Origin: Balamuthia mandrillaris
Lineage: Eukaryota; Discosea; Longamoebia; Balamuthiidae
Direction: 5' to 3'
Length of the DNA stretch: 35,030 bases
Assembly (NCBI GenBank): GCA_031835245.1
Contig: JAVKOQ010000464.1
Span: 1 to 35,030 of the forward strand
Positions 21,198-30,400 of the stretch are shown here, piece by piece. The notes beneath the pieces are model-generated. The model did not search any database, was not told the origin of the DNA, and saw only the letters and a list, made by a program, of their open reading frames with translations. A program made the position numbers and the translations under genes. Every line of letters begins with the position of its first letter. Position 1 is the stretch's first letter.

Positions 21198-22110
21198 ATG
21201 AACCATAAGGCTTGGAGTCGTGGTGAGACCTAAAGGGCTCCTCCCAAGCTCCATCTCCATGCGGGTCAGCGAGCGTCACCTGCTCCTCCTTCTCCTTCTC
21301 TTTCTCCTCCTCCTTCTCCCGCCCTTCCTCTTCGGCATCATAATAGTCGGCCTCCTTCAAAGGAGGGTCCAGCGGCAGCTCCCCTTCTCTCTCCAGCTCC
21401 TCCTCCAGCTCGTGCAGGAGGTGCTCCCCTTGCTCCTCCGCCGCGACGGCCGCCTCCTCCGCCGGCGGCAGCTGCCGCCTCTCCCTGCGCTGCTCAAAGT
21501 TGAGCAGCTGCTGCTCGTTGGCCGAGAGCACGAGCGCTCCCGTGGGGTCATAAAAGTCCACGCGCAGAGCGGGCTCGCTGGTGAGGACCACCTTGGCGCC
21601 GGTCAGTGCGAGTTCCACGGTGCGAGTGTCGGCGTGCCAGACCAGAGGTGCCCGTCGGAGGAGGCCTTCCTCCAGGAGTACGTCCTGCACCTCGTAGCGG
21701 CCCTTCCGCCCATCGGGGATGGCGCCCTCCCTCTCGTTCAGGCGGAGGCGGGCGATGCGGCCGTCGTCGTAGGCGCTGAGCTCCAAGGAGAGGGCGGCGG
21801 TGGTCCCGTCGGGCTCGGTCTTTAGGACGGGGAAGCGAAGCACGTCGGCCTTGTGGCCGTGGGCGGGCGCCCCGTTGGTCACGTCCTCAAGGTCCAGGCG
21901 GTAGCTGCCCCAGGGGGCGAGGTTACGGTTGCGTCGACAGAAGCTGGCCTGGTTGCATTGGCGAAAGTCCTCTTTCTTGACGGCTGAGGCCAGGTGCAGC
22001 TCTCCCAGGAGCAGGAGAGCAAAGGCACCCAGGGCCACGAGGAGGTGAAGGCGTGGAGCGGTGGTGGCAGCGGCGGCAGTTGTTCCTCTTCTTTGCTTCG
22101 TTTCTCTCAT
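18083..22110 (-). CDS. GANAB: ER glucosidase II alpha subunit (GH31)
   Basis: Removes the two inner glucoses from N-glycans in the ER lumen and so controls the calnexin cycle. Thirteen exons: 21204-22110, 21023-21119, 20727-20940, 20513-20664, 20262-20440, 20097-20177, 19805-19983, 19629-19730, 19237-19540, 19024-19165, 18808-18946, 18536-18721, 18083-18424; phases agree, about 1007 residues. N-terminal signal peptide ([20 protein letters not shown]). GH31 signatures: [54 protein letters not shown], nucleophile Asp about 600 in YTWNDMNE, acid/base Asp about 677 in [40 protein letters not shown]. There is no KDEL signal, as expected for a subunit held in the ER by its beta partner. The first exon is unusually GC-rich, with a Glu-rich insert (about residues 225-285). 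Confidence 0.96.
21161..21194. repeat. (GA)n in GANAB intron 1
   Basis: Dinucleotide run reading CT on the sense strand; another lies in intron 2 (about 20959-20985). Confidence 0.95.
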
Positions 22111-22362
22111 CGCAAGTCCTTCTTCACTTCACTGCTGTCTTTTTTTTTTTTTTTTTTTCTTTTTTTTGTTTTTGGAGGGAATATTTGTCGACTCTGATGA
22201 CGTGTTTCCCTGTATCTGAACATCTACCGGGAAAGGTTTCCACAGCCTGAATCTTCTTTTCCCCTTTCTCTCGGTGTACCCTGAAACAACGTCGACTCGT
22301 TGTCCTTCCTCTACACCAACTTATTTCTAAGGTTCAACCAACAAGCCCGTGGATAGTCTTAT
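22111..22362 (-). promoter_or_regulatory. GANAB upstream region
   Basis: Contains a long T run (about 22140-22170) and GTCGAC at 22187 and 22291, that is 77 and 181 bases before the GANAB start codon. It ends at the TA target site of the transposon. Confidence 0.45.
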
Positions 22363-22364
22363 TA

Positions 22365-22394
22365 CAGCACATTCCAAAAAACCAATGATTTTTA
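22365..22394 (+). repeat. Left terminal inverted repeat of the transposon
   Basis: About 30 bases, starting CAGCACATTCC after the TA at 22363-22364. It pairs with 24694-24723 allowing a 3-base gap near the tip and a few mismatches. Confidence 0.8.
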
Positions 22395-22492
22395 CGCGTA
22401 AATTTGTGCCTCCCGAAAGAATTTTAGGAGTAAAAAATGTCCCGTAGATTTTTTGGCCATACTTTTTTTCCATAGTTTTATTTTTTGAGGAC

Positions 22493-23026
22493 ATGTCGAC
22501 AAATAGTAACACAAGAAAAAAGCTAACAAGAAGAAAGAAGAAGATGGAAACGGAGTTGGTCAGTTTTGTTGCACGCGTTGATCAAGAAAAACTGCGACTG
22601 TGTTTTCCCAAGACATATACCATTGGTGATACCTTCAACACCATCACTGAGTTGGCCAAAGAAGCTTATAACAAAGAGATTATTGTTCAATGCCTCAAGA
22701 AGGATGGATGTGCATTGATGAAAGAGGCGCCGCTCCAATGTTTTGTCAAGAATGATGAAGTTGTAACAGTCGTCTTCAAAAATAAGTTACCTCTTCAAAA
22801 AGATTCTACTGAGGCTCATCCAGGTATTTTTCTTTTTGTTAATTTGCTTTTATGCTGCTATGGTTTCTTAGCGGTGGAAAAAAAAGAAAAGGAACAGGAA
22901 CAAAGCGCCTTGAAGATTAAAGAACCAACTCTCAAGTACTGCGCTACCTGTCACCATGGACTTGCAACTGGAAGGCATCGCTTGCAAAGTGGAACAAAGA
23001 ACAAGATATGTCCTTCCTGTCCATCT

Positions 23027-23081
<55 letters not shown>

Positions 23082-23156
23082 CTTTATCTCTCTCTTTTTT
23101 TCTCTCTTTTTCTCTCTATCTCTCTCCCTCTCTCTCCTTCTCTCTTTTTTTCTCTT

Positions 23157-23197
<41 letters not shown>

Positions 23198-23782
23198 TGC
23201 TTTCTCTCTTTCTCTTTTTCTCTCTCTCTCTCTCTTTTCTCTCATCAGTAACGATGGTTTTTTAATGTGAGCTTTACAGTCAAAGAAACAAAAAAGGACC
23301 GCAAATAATTGTCACGTGACTTTATGGAAAGAACAATGCAAAAGCTTGTGGCTGAGGGTAAACCAGCAATGGAAGCCATGCAAACAGCACTTACTATGTG
23401 GCAGTGGGCTAATGAGAATCCAGATTGAAGAAAGCGATGAAAAGGAACACACCAACCAAAAGAATCATCAAATGAAAGACAAGCAATTCAAATTGAGGAA
23501 GTAAGTGAGCACTCTCCTTCTCCTTTGCTTTTAACATTGGCTTCTCAAGGAATACAGACAGTACCTCAAATTGAAGAAATAAGTGATGAAGAAGACCAAA
23601 TCATTTATGATCGGACCTGTCCTGTAGTAACTTTATCAGAAGAAGAGGAAGAAGAGGAAGAAAAAGAAAAAGAGGAAGAGGAAGAGGAAGAGAAAAAAGA
23701 AGAGGAAGAGGAAAAGGAAGAGGAAGAGAAAGAGGAAAAGGAAGAGAAAGAAGAAGAGGAAGAGGAAGAAAAAGCAAAGTAA
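22493..23782 (+). CDS. Transposon-borne gene of unknown role (ubiquitin-like fold plus zinc ribbon, poly-Glu tail)
   Basis: Exon 1 (22493-22823) starts MSTNSNTRKKL and holds a strand-helix-strand pattern resembling a ubiquitin-like or PB1 beta-grasp: LVSFVARVDQEKLRLCF, TFNTITELAKEAYN, VKNDEVVTVVF. A short intron (22824-22871) leads to a Lys/Glu stretch and a Cys4 motif, CATC with 19 residues to CPSC. Then comes a CT-rich run of about 210 bases, probably an intron. Farther on are an open piece starting MERTMQKLVAEGKP (23323) with stops after it, and a final piece IQIEEVSEHSPSPLL...IIYDRTCPVV ending in a long Glu run (to 23782). Joining of the last pieces is unclear and in-frame stops suggest some decay. 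It lies within the inverted ends, so it is cargo of the element. The role is unknown; the fold assignment is by eye. Confidence 0.5.
23031..23244. repeat. CT-rich tract in the transposon gene
   Basis: A long imperfect (CT)n/(CTTT)n tract on the sense strand of the cargo gene, immediately after the Cys4 motif. It is taken as intronic. Confidence 0.85.
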
Positions 23783-23801
23783 ATAAATAAAAATGTAAGT
23801 C

Positions 23802-24570
23802 TTATTGTATTACAACATAAGAACATAACCAAAACCATGTGCATTTTTTGGTTTGATAAAAAGAAAGAGCCTGGCCAACACAAACCATAGGATTGGCCAA
23901 AGCAGCAAAACGAAAATAAGTAACCACAGTTTTCAACTTACTGAACATGTTTTCAATGGGATTGAAGTCTGGTGAATAAGGGGGTAAGAAGCGCCATTCA
24001 TGTCCCAAAAGTTCCATTCCAGCTTGCACCTCAGGAACTGCATGATGAATCTTTGCATTGTCCATGACAATGATGTAGGTCTTGTCTGTTAACATAGGCG
24101 CCAAACAGTGAGCAATGAAAAATGAAAAATCTGAGGCACAAGCACTTCCTTCAACAACATAAAAGGCAACAACCCCATTCCAACCAAGAGCACAGATGGC
24201 AGTAACCCGATTCTGCTTTGCCTTTGGAAAACGGCCCACAACTCGTCTCCCACCCCAAGCTCGGCCGTAGTGGCGTGAAAAGGAGCAGTTGTTGACTGAT
24301 GTCTCATCAATGAATATGAGTCGCAGCAAGCACCACCAAATAAACCATCGGTTGAGTTGACGCCGTGGGCGGCCGCGCTTTTTTGGTGACTTGGCGAAGA
24401 GCCACCGTCCGAACATAAAGGGGGCTAACATGAAAGTGAGCTGCAGTCTTTTGTAGATCTTGTGTAGCTTCCAAGTGTTGATGGACACGAGCATCTATAA
24501 TGGGGCCATAGCGTTTTCCAGGAACAAACGTTCCGCCGTAGGAGTTTCTTTTCAACTGCTTCGGTCTCAT
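23802..24570 (-). pseudogene. Tc1/IS630-type transposase, internally deleted and frame-shifted
   Basis: The N-terminal part (from ATG at 24570) has a helix-turn-helix: YGPIIDARVHQHLEATQDLQ, TAAHFHVSPLYVR. The reading frame then changes. A second frame carries a basic GRPRR hook (KSPKKRGRPRRQ), then almost at once the first catalytic Asp in FIDETSVNN. The second is in IIVMDNAKIHH and the Glu in LPPYSPDFNPIENMF, with 35 residues between second Asp and Glu. Family members normally have several tens of residues between GRPR and the first catalytic Asp, so an internal piece is missing here as well as the frame change near 24400. This is a plain DNA transposon relic. Confidence 0.85.
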
Positions 24571-24693
24571 CGTGCCTTTCTTTTCTTGCCGTCTACAAAA
24601 ATGTCTTCAAAAAATAAATCTCCCGAACAAAAATTACACGAAAAAAATGTCCCGTAGAAAATCTACGCTAACACTTTGTCCCGTGTTACTCCA

Positions 24694-24723
24694 TAAAAAT
24701 CGGTTTTTTGGAATCTGCTGCTG
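24694..24723 (-). repeat. Right terminal inverted repeat of the transposon
   Basis: On the minus strand it begins CAGCAGCAGATTCCAAAAAA. It has one extra CAG-like triplet relative to the left end. TA follows at 24724-24725. Confidence 0.8.
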
Positions 24724-24813
24724 TAAGTAAAGACAGGAGGTAGAGATGAGGGGAGAGAGCAGACAGAGCACAGAGAATTGTATTATGGCACACTAAAATC
24801 ATGCACATCTTGG

Positions 24814-25566
24814 CTATGCTAGCCCGCCAGCATCTCCACCTTGTGGTTGCCAAGGGCGCCCATGAAATGCCCCGTCTAAGTCCTCAATAGGTACGTTTGA
24901 CTCGTTGTTGTTGTTCAGTTTTCTTTTAAAGCAGGCATCGTCCATTGGCTCGCCGCGGCTGGTCGTTAGCTGGGGATGGCCGCGTTTCAGTTTTTCGTCC
25001 CTAACTTCAAAGGTGACGGGGACACGGATGGACTCATTACCGCGTTGGTGGAGTTGTTGATAAACGTAAAGCCTTTTCGTTCCCAAACTCCATACCTTTC
25101 CCCCCCATTTATAACAAGGCAAGGTAAGGAGAAAGAGGTGGTGGTTAAAGTAGATTTGCCTTGCTTGAGCGTCGCCTGAAAGCTTATCATAAAGTTCCTG
25201 CATTGTTTGGTTGGGGTTGAAGTGGCCCAGCTCTACCTGGGGTGAGTAAGCTTCGACAAAGCAGAGTTCGGATGGGTCCATCCATTCAACAGAAAAGGTT
25301 GTTTCCGTGTCGCCCGTGTCGCCCGTGCCGCCAGTGACTTCCTTGGGCAGCGGTGCCTGCGTTGGAGTGCCACCACCACCTGCTGCTTGCATTCTCCTCT
25401 CTTCTTCTCTTGTGCTTCGAACAGGAGAATTACTGGCGTAACAAAAACCAAGCCAACGCAATATATTTTTTTGCTGTTTTAAAACAAGCGTCGTGCACAG
25501 ACCAATCGCAGGCCGCAACGTTCCGATAATGAATGTTGTAATTAACAGATAGTATCCTGGCAGCAT
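24814..25566 (-). CDS. Orphan protein with N-terminal hydrophobic segment
   Basis: A single open exon ending at 24814. I take the Met at 25566 (MLPGYYLLITTFIIGTLRPA), which opens a signal peptide or membrane anchor; the frame stays open upstream to 25686, and an internal Met at about 25395 (MQAAGGGGTPTQAP) is another choice. After a Gly/Thr-rich linker comes a compact acidic-aromatic domain: VEWMDPSELCFVEAYSPQ, YFNHHLFLLTLPCYKWGGK, TKRLYVYQQLHQRGNESIRV. The C-terminus is polar with an Asn run. I recognise no family. Its 5' end lies 132 bases from that of the Ig-like protein on the other strand, so the two may share a promoter. The transposon's right end is 90 bases past its stop. Confidence 0.6.
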   Translation of the reverse strand: MLPGYYLLITTFIIGTLRPAIGLCTTLVLKQQKNILRWLGFCYASNSPVRSTREEERRMQAAGGGGTPTQAPLPKEVTGGTGDTGDTETTFSVEWMDPSELCFVEAYSPQVELGHFNPNQTMQELYDKLSGDAQARQIYFNHHLFLLTLPCYKWGGKVWSLGTKRLYVYQQLHQRGNESIRVPVTFEVRDEKLKRGHPQLTTSRGEPMDDACFKRKLNNNNESNVPIEDLDGAFHGRPWQPQGGDAGGLA

Positions 25567-25698
25567 GGTCTTGAATTTTTCCTGCTTTTTTTTTTCCTGC
25601 ACCAGACCGTTATACCACCCTTTTTTCTTTGACGAAAAAGAACAACTCACAAAACAAAGAGAACTGAACAAGGAAACCCAACACAACTTTATTTCTTC
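25567..25698. promoter_or_regulatory. Divergent promoter between orphan gene and Ig-like gene
   Basis: A 132-base interval between two outward-reading start codons, with T- and A-rich runs and no other gene. A shared promoter is inferred from spacing only. Confidence 0.4.
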
Positions 25699-27999
25699 AT
25701 GAATCGGTCTCTTCTCTCTTCCACATTCTTCCTCCTTCTCCTATCTTCTTTCTCTGTTGGTTCTGGCCAACCGTGCCAAGACCCCACTTCCTTGGAAATC
25801 TTTACCGCCACAGCCAGCTTTGCAGAGCAGGGACCCCTGGACAGCGTTTGCCAAGACTTGGAGGTCCTCGTCCGACCCGTGGGAGGGGATCTGCTCGCAG
25901 GGCAAGCGGGGGCCTCTCGCTGGCTGCTCTACCATAATGGCTTTTGCTACGGGCACGAGGACGTGAGAGCGGCGGAGAATGAGACCGAGATCAGAACCAC
26001 GATGGCCAGGCCGGTCGGCACGCAGCTCATGTCGGTTCAGTGCGAGAGAGACCTGGACGGAGAGCTTACTTATGGAGGTAAATATGACCAACAACCCACT
26101 TGAATTATTTTACATTTTTCTTTTCATTTTCTTTTCTCACAAATAACCAAAACTTTTAAAAATAAAAAGGATGCGTATCAGTACAAGTGGAAGTGAGCAA
26201 CAACCAACCGCCCGTTTCTCTGGCGATGGTCGGCAACGCCGAGGCCACCGTCTGCCCAGGAGAGGGCTTCTCTTTGGAGGCTTCCGGCCATCAGTCGGCC
26301 ATCGCTCCTGCCAACTTCTCGTTGGCTTGGTTCGATGCCTCGGCGGAGGGAGGAGAATGTTCGGCCTTGGTGGGGGGAGAGGTGTTTGGCTACGGGGACG
26401 TTTTGGACCTGCCACAAGGCGTTTTGGTGGACACCAACTTCTCGGCCAGAATTCTCAACGATTGCCCTCTTTCAGGTTTCTTTCTCTCTTTCTTGTCCTT
26501 CTCTTCTTCTTGTCGTTTCTTTCTTTCTGCTTTCTTTCTCTTTCTTCTTTCTCACCAACTAACAACTAAACAACCAACAAACAAAAACAGAGTCCGACTG
26601 TAACTCGATAACCGTCCACGTGCATTCCACGTCCCAACCACCCACCAGCATCTCGCTTCTCTCCGGAGAGACCTGCGAGGGCCAACAGGTAACTCTCCAG
26701 CTGGAGGGCGGTCACCTGGGAGCCCCCGACAGCGAGTGGGAGTGGCGCAAAGGCAGCTGCGGCGGCCCCATCGTCGTCCGAGGCAGAAGCGATGCTGCCA
26801 TCTTCCTGTTGGAGGTCGGCGATGAGTTTTATGTTCGTGCAAAGGACTCGCAGTGCGGAAGGACCGCTTGTACCGCCACGCAGCTGAACGTTAGGGCCAA
26901 CTCGCGAGCCCCTCAGAGGATCGTGAGAAGGAGCTTTGAGGGGTGTGGCCTTCGTTTGGAGGTCGAAGGAGGAAGCTTGGGCAGCGATGCCGCTTGGAGG
27001 TGGTACAAAGGAGGCTGCGGAGAGGAGAACGGAGGTACCCCGCTTCTCTCTTCGGAGGCGAACGACACCACGTTGGTGACGGAGGGAGTGGAAGGCAAGT
27101 ACTTTGTGAGAGCGGAAGGAGGGGAGGAAGGCTGTGGACCCACCGCTTGCGTCATGTACGAAGAGAACCCCCTTGCGCAGGACGAGGAGGCTCCCACCTC
27201 CATCCAAGGAGGATCCTACCGAAAGGTCTGCCTTGCAGACTACTACGAAGGCACTCAGGAGGAGGAAGAAAGAGCTCAAGTGGTGCTGAGAGCGGTTGGA
27301 GGAGAGATCGGCAACCAAGGAGCAACTTGGAGCTGGTACAGAGGAGGATGCGGTGATGAAGCGGGAGAAGGAGAAACCAACATGGAGGAGGAGGAAGGCG
27401 ACGGAGGGGCGGTCGTCGATGGCAGGGAGTTGTTGTTGGAAGGCCCAAGCGTGCGGTTGGGAGAGGAGAGCTATTTCGTGCGAGTGGAGAGAGGAGGAGC
27501 GGGCGTGTGTCGAACGGAATGCGCCTCGCAGACGTTGTTCGTCTCCTCGGCTGCTCCTGCCTCCACGGCTCCCGAAGGCGTTGTTGCTTTTCGCAGCGTT
27601 GGAGATGGAGGTCAGTACGTCCTGCTTCGTGTGCTTCAAGAAGAAGTAGCAGAAGAAGAGGGAGAAGAGGAAGAAGAAGAATTGGAATTGTTGGTGTGGT
27701 ACAGGGATGGATGCGGAGAGGAGAACGGAGGGCAGAAGGCGGCGGAGTTTAGGATGCACGGGAACCAACTGGCGGAAGGCGAGGAGGACACGGAGGTCAT
27801 CATGGAGGTGAAAGACACGACCGCATTCTTTGTAAGAAGAGAGAACGGCTGCGGGGCGTCTCAATGTAAAGTCGTGGACCTGGAAGAAGCGGACTTTGAT
27901 GGCTATGACGACTCTGACCTTTTCTCCGACTCCCGCAACGAGGAACCCAACGACGAGGCTTCCTCTGGCTTCCGCCTTGTCTCTTCTTTCTTCTGTTAA
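25699..27999 (+). CDS. Secreted protein with about six bacterial-style Ig-like modules
   Basis: Exons 25699-26077, 26170-26475 and 26591-27999 (introns of 92 and 115 bases, both phase 1); about 697 residues. Signal peptide: LSSTFFLLLLSSFSVGSG. The rest is repeats of about 85-110 residues. The best-kept units read (A/Q)PTSI, a Cys, an EGGxLG turn, W-x-W-Y-[KR]-G-G-C-G, then Y-F-V-R-x-E and a closing CG-x-x-x-C, as in AAWRWYKGGCGEENGG with YFVRAEGGEEGCGPTAC. This layout is the one known from Ig-like domains repeated in secreted proteins of Bacteroidota. Module 1 fills exon 1, module 2 exon 2, and modules 3-6 exon 3. Units 5 and 6 carry Glu-rich inserts. There is no membrane helix or anchor at the C-terminus (LVSSFFC). 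A secreted adhesive or matrix role is inferred. Confidence 0.8.
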
Positions 28000-28043
28000 A
28001 ACAAAAGAGTGTCTTTCTTTCTTTCTTTGCATGTATTTATTTT

Positions 28044-28442
28044 TTACTTGAGCAGAGACTTCCCTCTCAACTCGGCAGCCTCCTTCTGTTCCTTGCTCAC
28101 CTCGGCCGGGGTGGTGTACCCGCCCTCCTGCGAGATGACCTCCACCGCCTTGAAGGGACCCTCCTTGATGATGTACTCGTGCTCGCAGTAGGCGGGCACC
28201 AGCCAGGAAACGCCCTTGCTGAGGGTAACTCGCGCCCCGCCTATCTTCAGCTCCGCCGTCCCCGAGAGGACGTACCCCACCGTCTCGTAGGGGCGGTGGT
28301 GCATGCCTTGGGCGGAGGGTTTGGAGGAGGAGGAGGCGGGGTCCTCCTCCCAGAGACGCATTTTCATGAGTTGTCCTTGCACCAGGAACTTCTCCCCGAG
28401 CTCGCCCAGGCGGGCTCTATTCTCCGGAATGACGACTTGCAT
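28044..28442 (-). CDS. Small cupin-fold protein
   Basis: A single exon of 132 residues. The start is ATG at 28442 (MQVVIPENRARLGE), because upstream codons are a Lys-rich shadow of a T run. One cupin barrel: motif 1 HHRPYETVGYVLSGTAEL, which has the metal-ligand His pair, the Glu and the conserved Gly, and motif 2 LVPAYCEHEYII, with the Pro and the third His. This fits a metal-binding single-domain cupin of unknown substrate. The C-terminus is a helical, charged tail (EVSKEQKEAAELRG). Its stop lies 44 bases from the stop of the Ig-like gene, and its start is divergent from ALDH8A1. A short, intronless gene of this type may be of bacterial origin, but many eukaryotes have such cupins. Confidence 0.8.
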   Translation of the reverse strand: MQVVIPENRARLGELGEKFLVQGQLMKMRLWEEDPASSSSKPSAQGMHHRPYETVGYVLSGTAELKIGGARVTLSKGVSWLVPAYCEHEYIIKEGPFKAVEVISQEGGYTTPAEVSKEQKEAAELRGKSLLK

Positions 28443-28819
28443 TTGTTTTTTTTTTGTTTTTTTTTGTTTTTTTTTGCGTGAGTGTTGTATGTCTATGAAC
28501 AGTAGTGGCACCCAAGCTTGCTGTTGTTGTGTTTTATTGTATATTTATAATATAAAAAAGAAGGAATGGAGGAGGAATGAAGAAAAAAAAAAGGGTGTTT
28601 GTCTAATCTCATTTGAATTCGATTGTCCGCCACATTTCTATGTAGTTTCTGTCGATATTCCAGCTTGTTTCCAGATTATGGCGCGGTTGGCTGTTATGCC
28701 AACAAACCCATTCTTTGCCAGAAAATTTCCGATTTTTCGATTAAATATTCCAAATTTTTGGACAAACGGAAAAGTTATCAAAAAAAAAAAAAGAGAGAAG
28801 AAAACAAAAGAGAATAGAG
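28443..28819. promoter_or_regulatory. Divergent promoter between cupin gene and ALDH8A1
   Basis: A 377-base interval with long T and A runs near both ends. The middle contains TGTCGATA (about 28650), a one-base variant of the GTCGAC motif. No gene is seen. Confidence 0.4.
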
Positions 28820-30364
28820 ATGGAAGCAAAAAGTGATCTGCTGAGGCTGGACAACTTCATAGGCGGCCAGTTCGTTCCCCCTGCACAGGGCAAGTACCTC
28901 GACAGCTTCAACCCCTCCACAGGGGAGGTCTTTTGCCTGGTGCCGGACTCCCAGGAGGAGGACGTCCAGGCCGCCGTGGCCTGCGCCAAGCGGGCCTTCC
29001 CTGGCTGGGCCAAAGATTGGTCGACCGAACGGAGGGCCGCCCTCCTCCACAAGGTGGCTGACCTCATCGAGGCTCGGCTGGAGGAGTTCGCCAGGGCGGA
29101 GTCCCAAGACCAGGGCAAGCCCGTTGGTCTAGCCAGGGCGGTGGACATCCCAAGGGCCGTCTCCAACTTTAGGTTCTTTGCCAGCGCCATACTGAGCCAC
29201 GAGGAGATGTCGACCACCATCGAGGGGGCCGTGAACTACACCGTGCGTGAGCCCGTTGGCGTTGCTGGATTGATTTCTCCTTGGTAACCACCTCTTCTTC
29301 TCGTCTCTGTCTATGTCCACAATGACGTGCTTTCCTGTTGTCTTGTCTGCTTCTTCTCTTTCCCTTTGTTCTCTCCTCTCTCCTCTCTCCTCTCTCCTCT
29401 CTCCTCTCTCCTCTCTCCTCTCTCCTCTCTCCTCTCTCCTCTCTCCTCTCTCCTCTCTCCTCCTTTCTCTCCTCCTTTCTCGTTCTCTGCTTATCTCTCC
29501 CACCTCTCTTCTCAGCTTCTCATACATCTTTTAAACAAACAAAATAATACAGGAATCTACCACTATATCTCTTAACGTGGAAGGTGGCACCAGCGTTGGC
29601 TGTTGGCAACACGGTTGTGGCCAAACCTTCGGAGCTTACATCAGTGACGGCGTGGATGCTTGCCAAGGTAATGGTGGATGCTGGCGTCCCTGATGGTGTT
29701 TGCAACTTTGTTTTTGGGCGTGGACCTACCGCTGGCGCTGCTCTCGTTCGCCATCCTGATGTTCCTCTCATTTCTTTCACTGGAGGTTGTCTTTCTTCTC
29801 TTCTCCGCTTTTCTCTTTCTCTTTCTCTTTCTCTTTCTCTTTCTCTTTCTCTTTCTCTTTCTCTTTCTCTTTCTCTTTCTCTTTCTCTTTCTCTTTCTCT
29901 TTCTCTTTCTCTTTCTCTTTCTCTTTCTCTTTCTCTTTCTCTTTCTCTTTCTCTTTCTCTCTCTTTCTTTCTCTCTCTCTCTCTCTCTTCGTTGTCCTTT
30001 CCTTTTTCCTCTTTGTTGGTCAACCACAAACCACAAATAACAACACTAACGAACACGAACCAGGGACGGCGACTGCAGAGCAAATCATCAAGGACAGTGC
30101 GCCTCATTACAAGAAACTCTCTCTGGAGTTGGGAGGAAAGAATCCCAACATCATCTTTGCGGATGCAGACCTCACCCAATGCGTCCCTACTAGTATTCGC
30201 TCCAGCTTTGCAAACCAAGGAGAGATTTGTTTGTGTGGATCTCGCATCTTTGTGCAGCGACCAATCTACGAAGAGTTTAAAGAAAAGTTCATTCAGGAGA
30301 CTGAAAAATTGGTGGTACGTACAACACAGCCAACAAGAAACACTGAGGAGAAGAGTGAAGGAAG

Positions 30365-30400
<36 letters not shown>

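Larger units (their letters stand above)
22365..24723. mobile_element. Tc1/mariner-IS630-type DNA transposon with a second gene
   Basis: The element of about 2.36 kb is bounded by imperfect inverted ends: left CAGCACATTCCAAAAAACC (from 22365) and right, read on the other strand, CAGCAGCAGATTCCAAAAAA (from 24723). Both sides are flanked by TA (22363-22364, 24724-24725), the target duplication of this superfamily. Subterminal blocks ATGTCCCGTAGA recur near both ends (about 22438 and 24646). Inside are a DDE transposase on the minus strand (about 23802-24570) and an unrelated multi-exon gene on the plus strand (22493-23782); their 3' ends are 19 bases apart. The transposase is damaged, so this copy is unlikely to move by itself. 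Confidence 0.85.

Noticed and set aside
21220-21825. Plus-strand Leu/Arg-rich frame opposite GANAB exon 1
   Set aside because: It is the antisense of the GC-rich GANAB N-terminal exon, with no family features.
29641-30040. Frames with Lys-Arg or Ser-Phe repeats, resembling a basic nuclear or membrane protein
   Set aside because: They are translations of the (TTTCTC)n repeat in ALDH8A1 intron 2.
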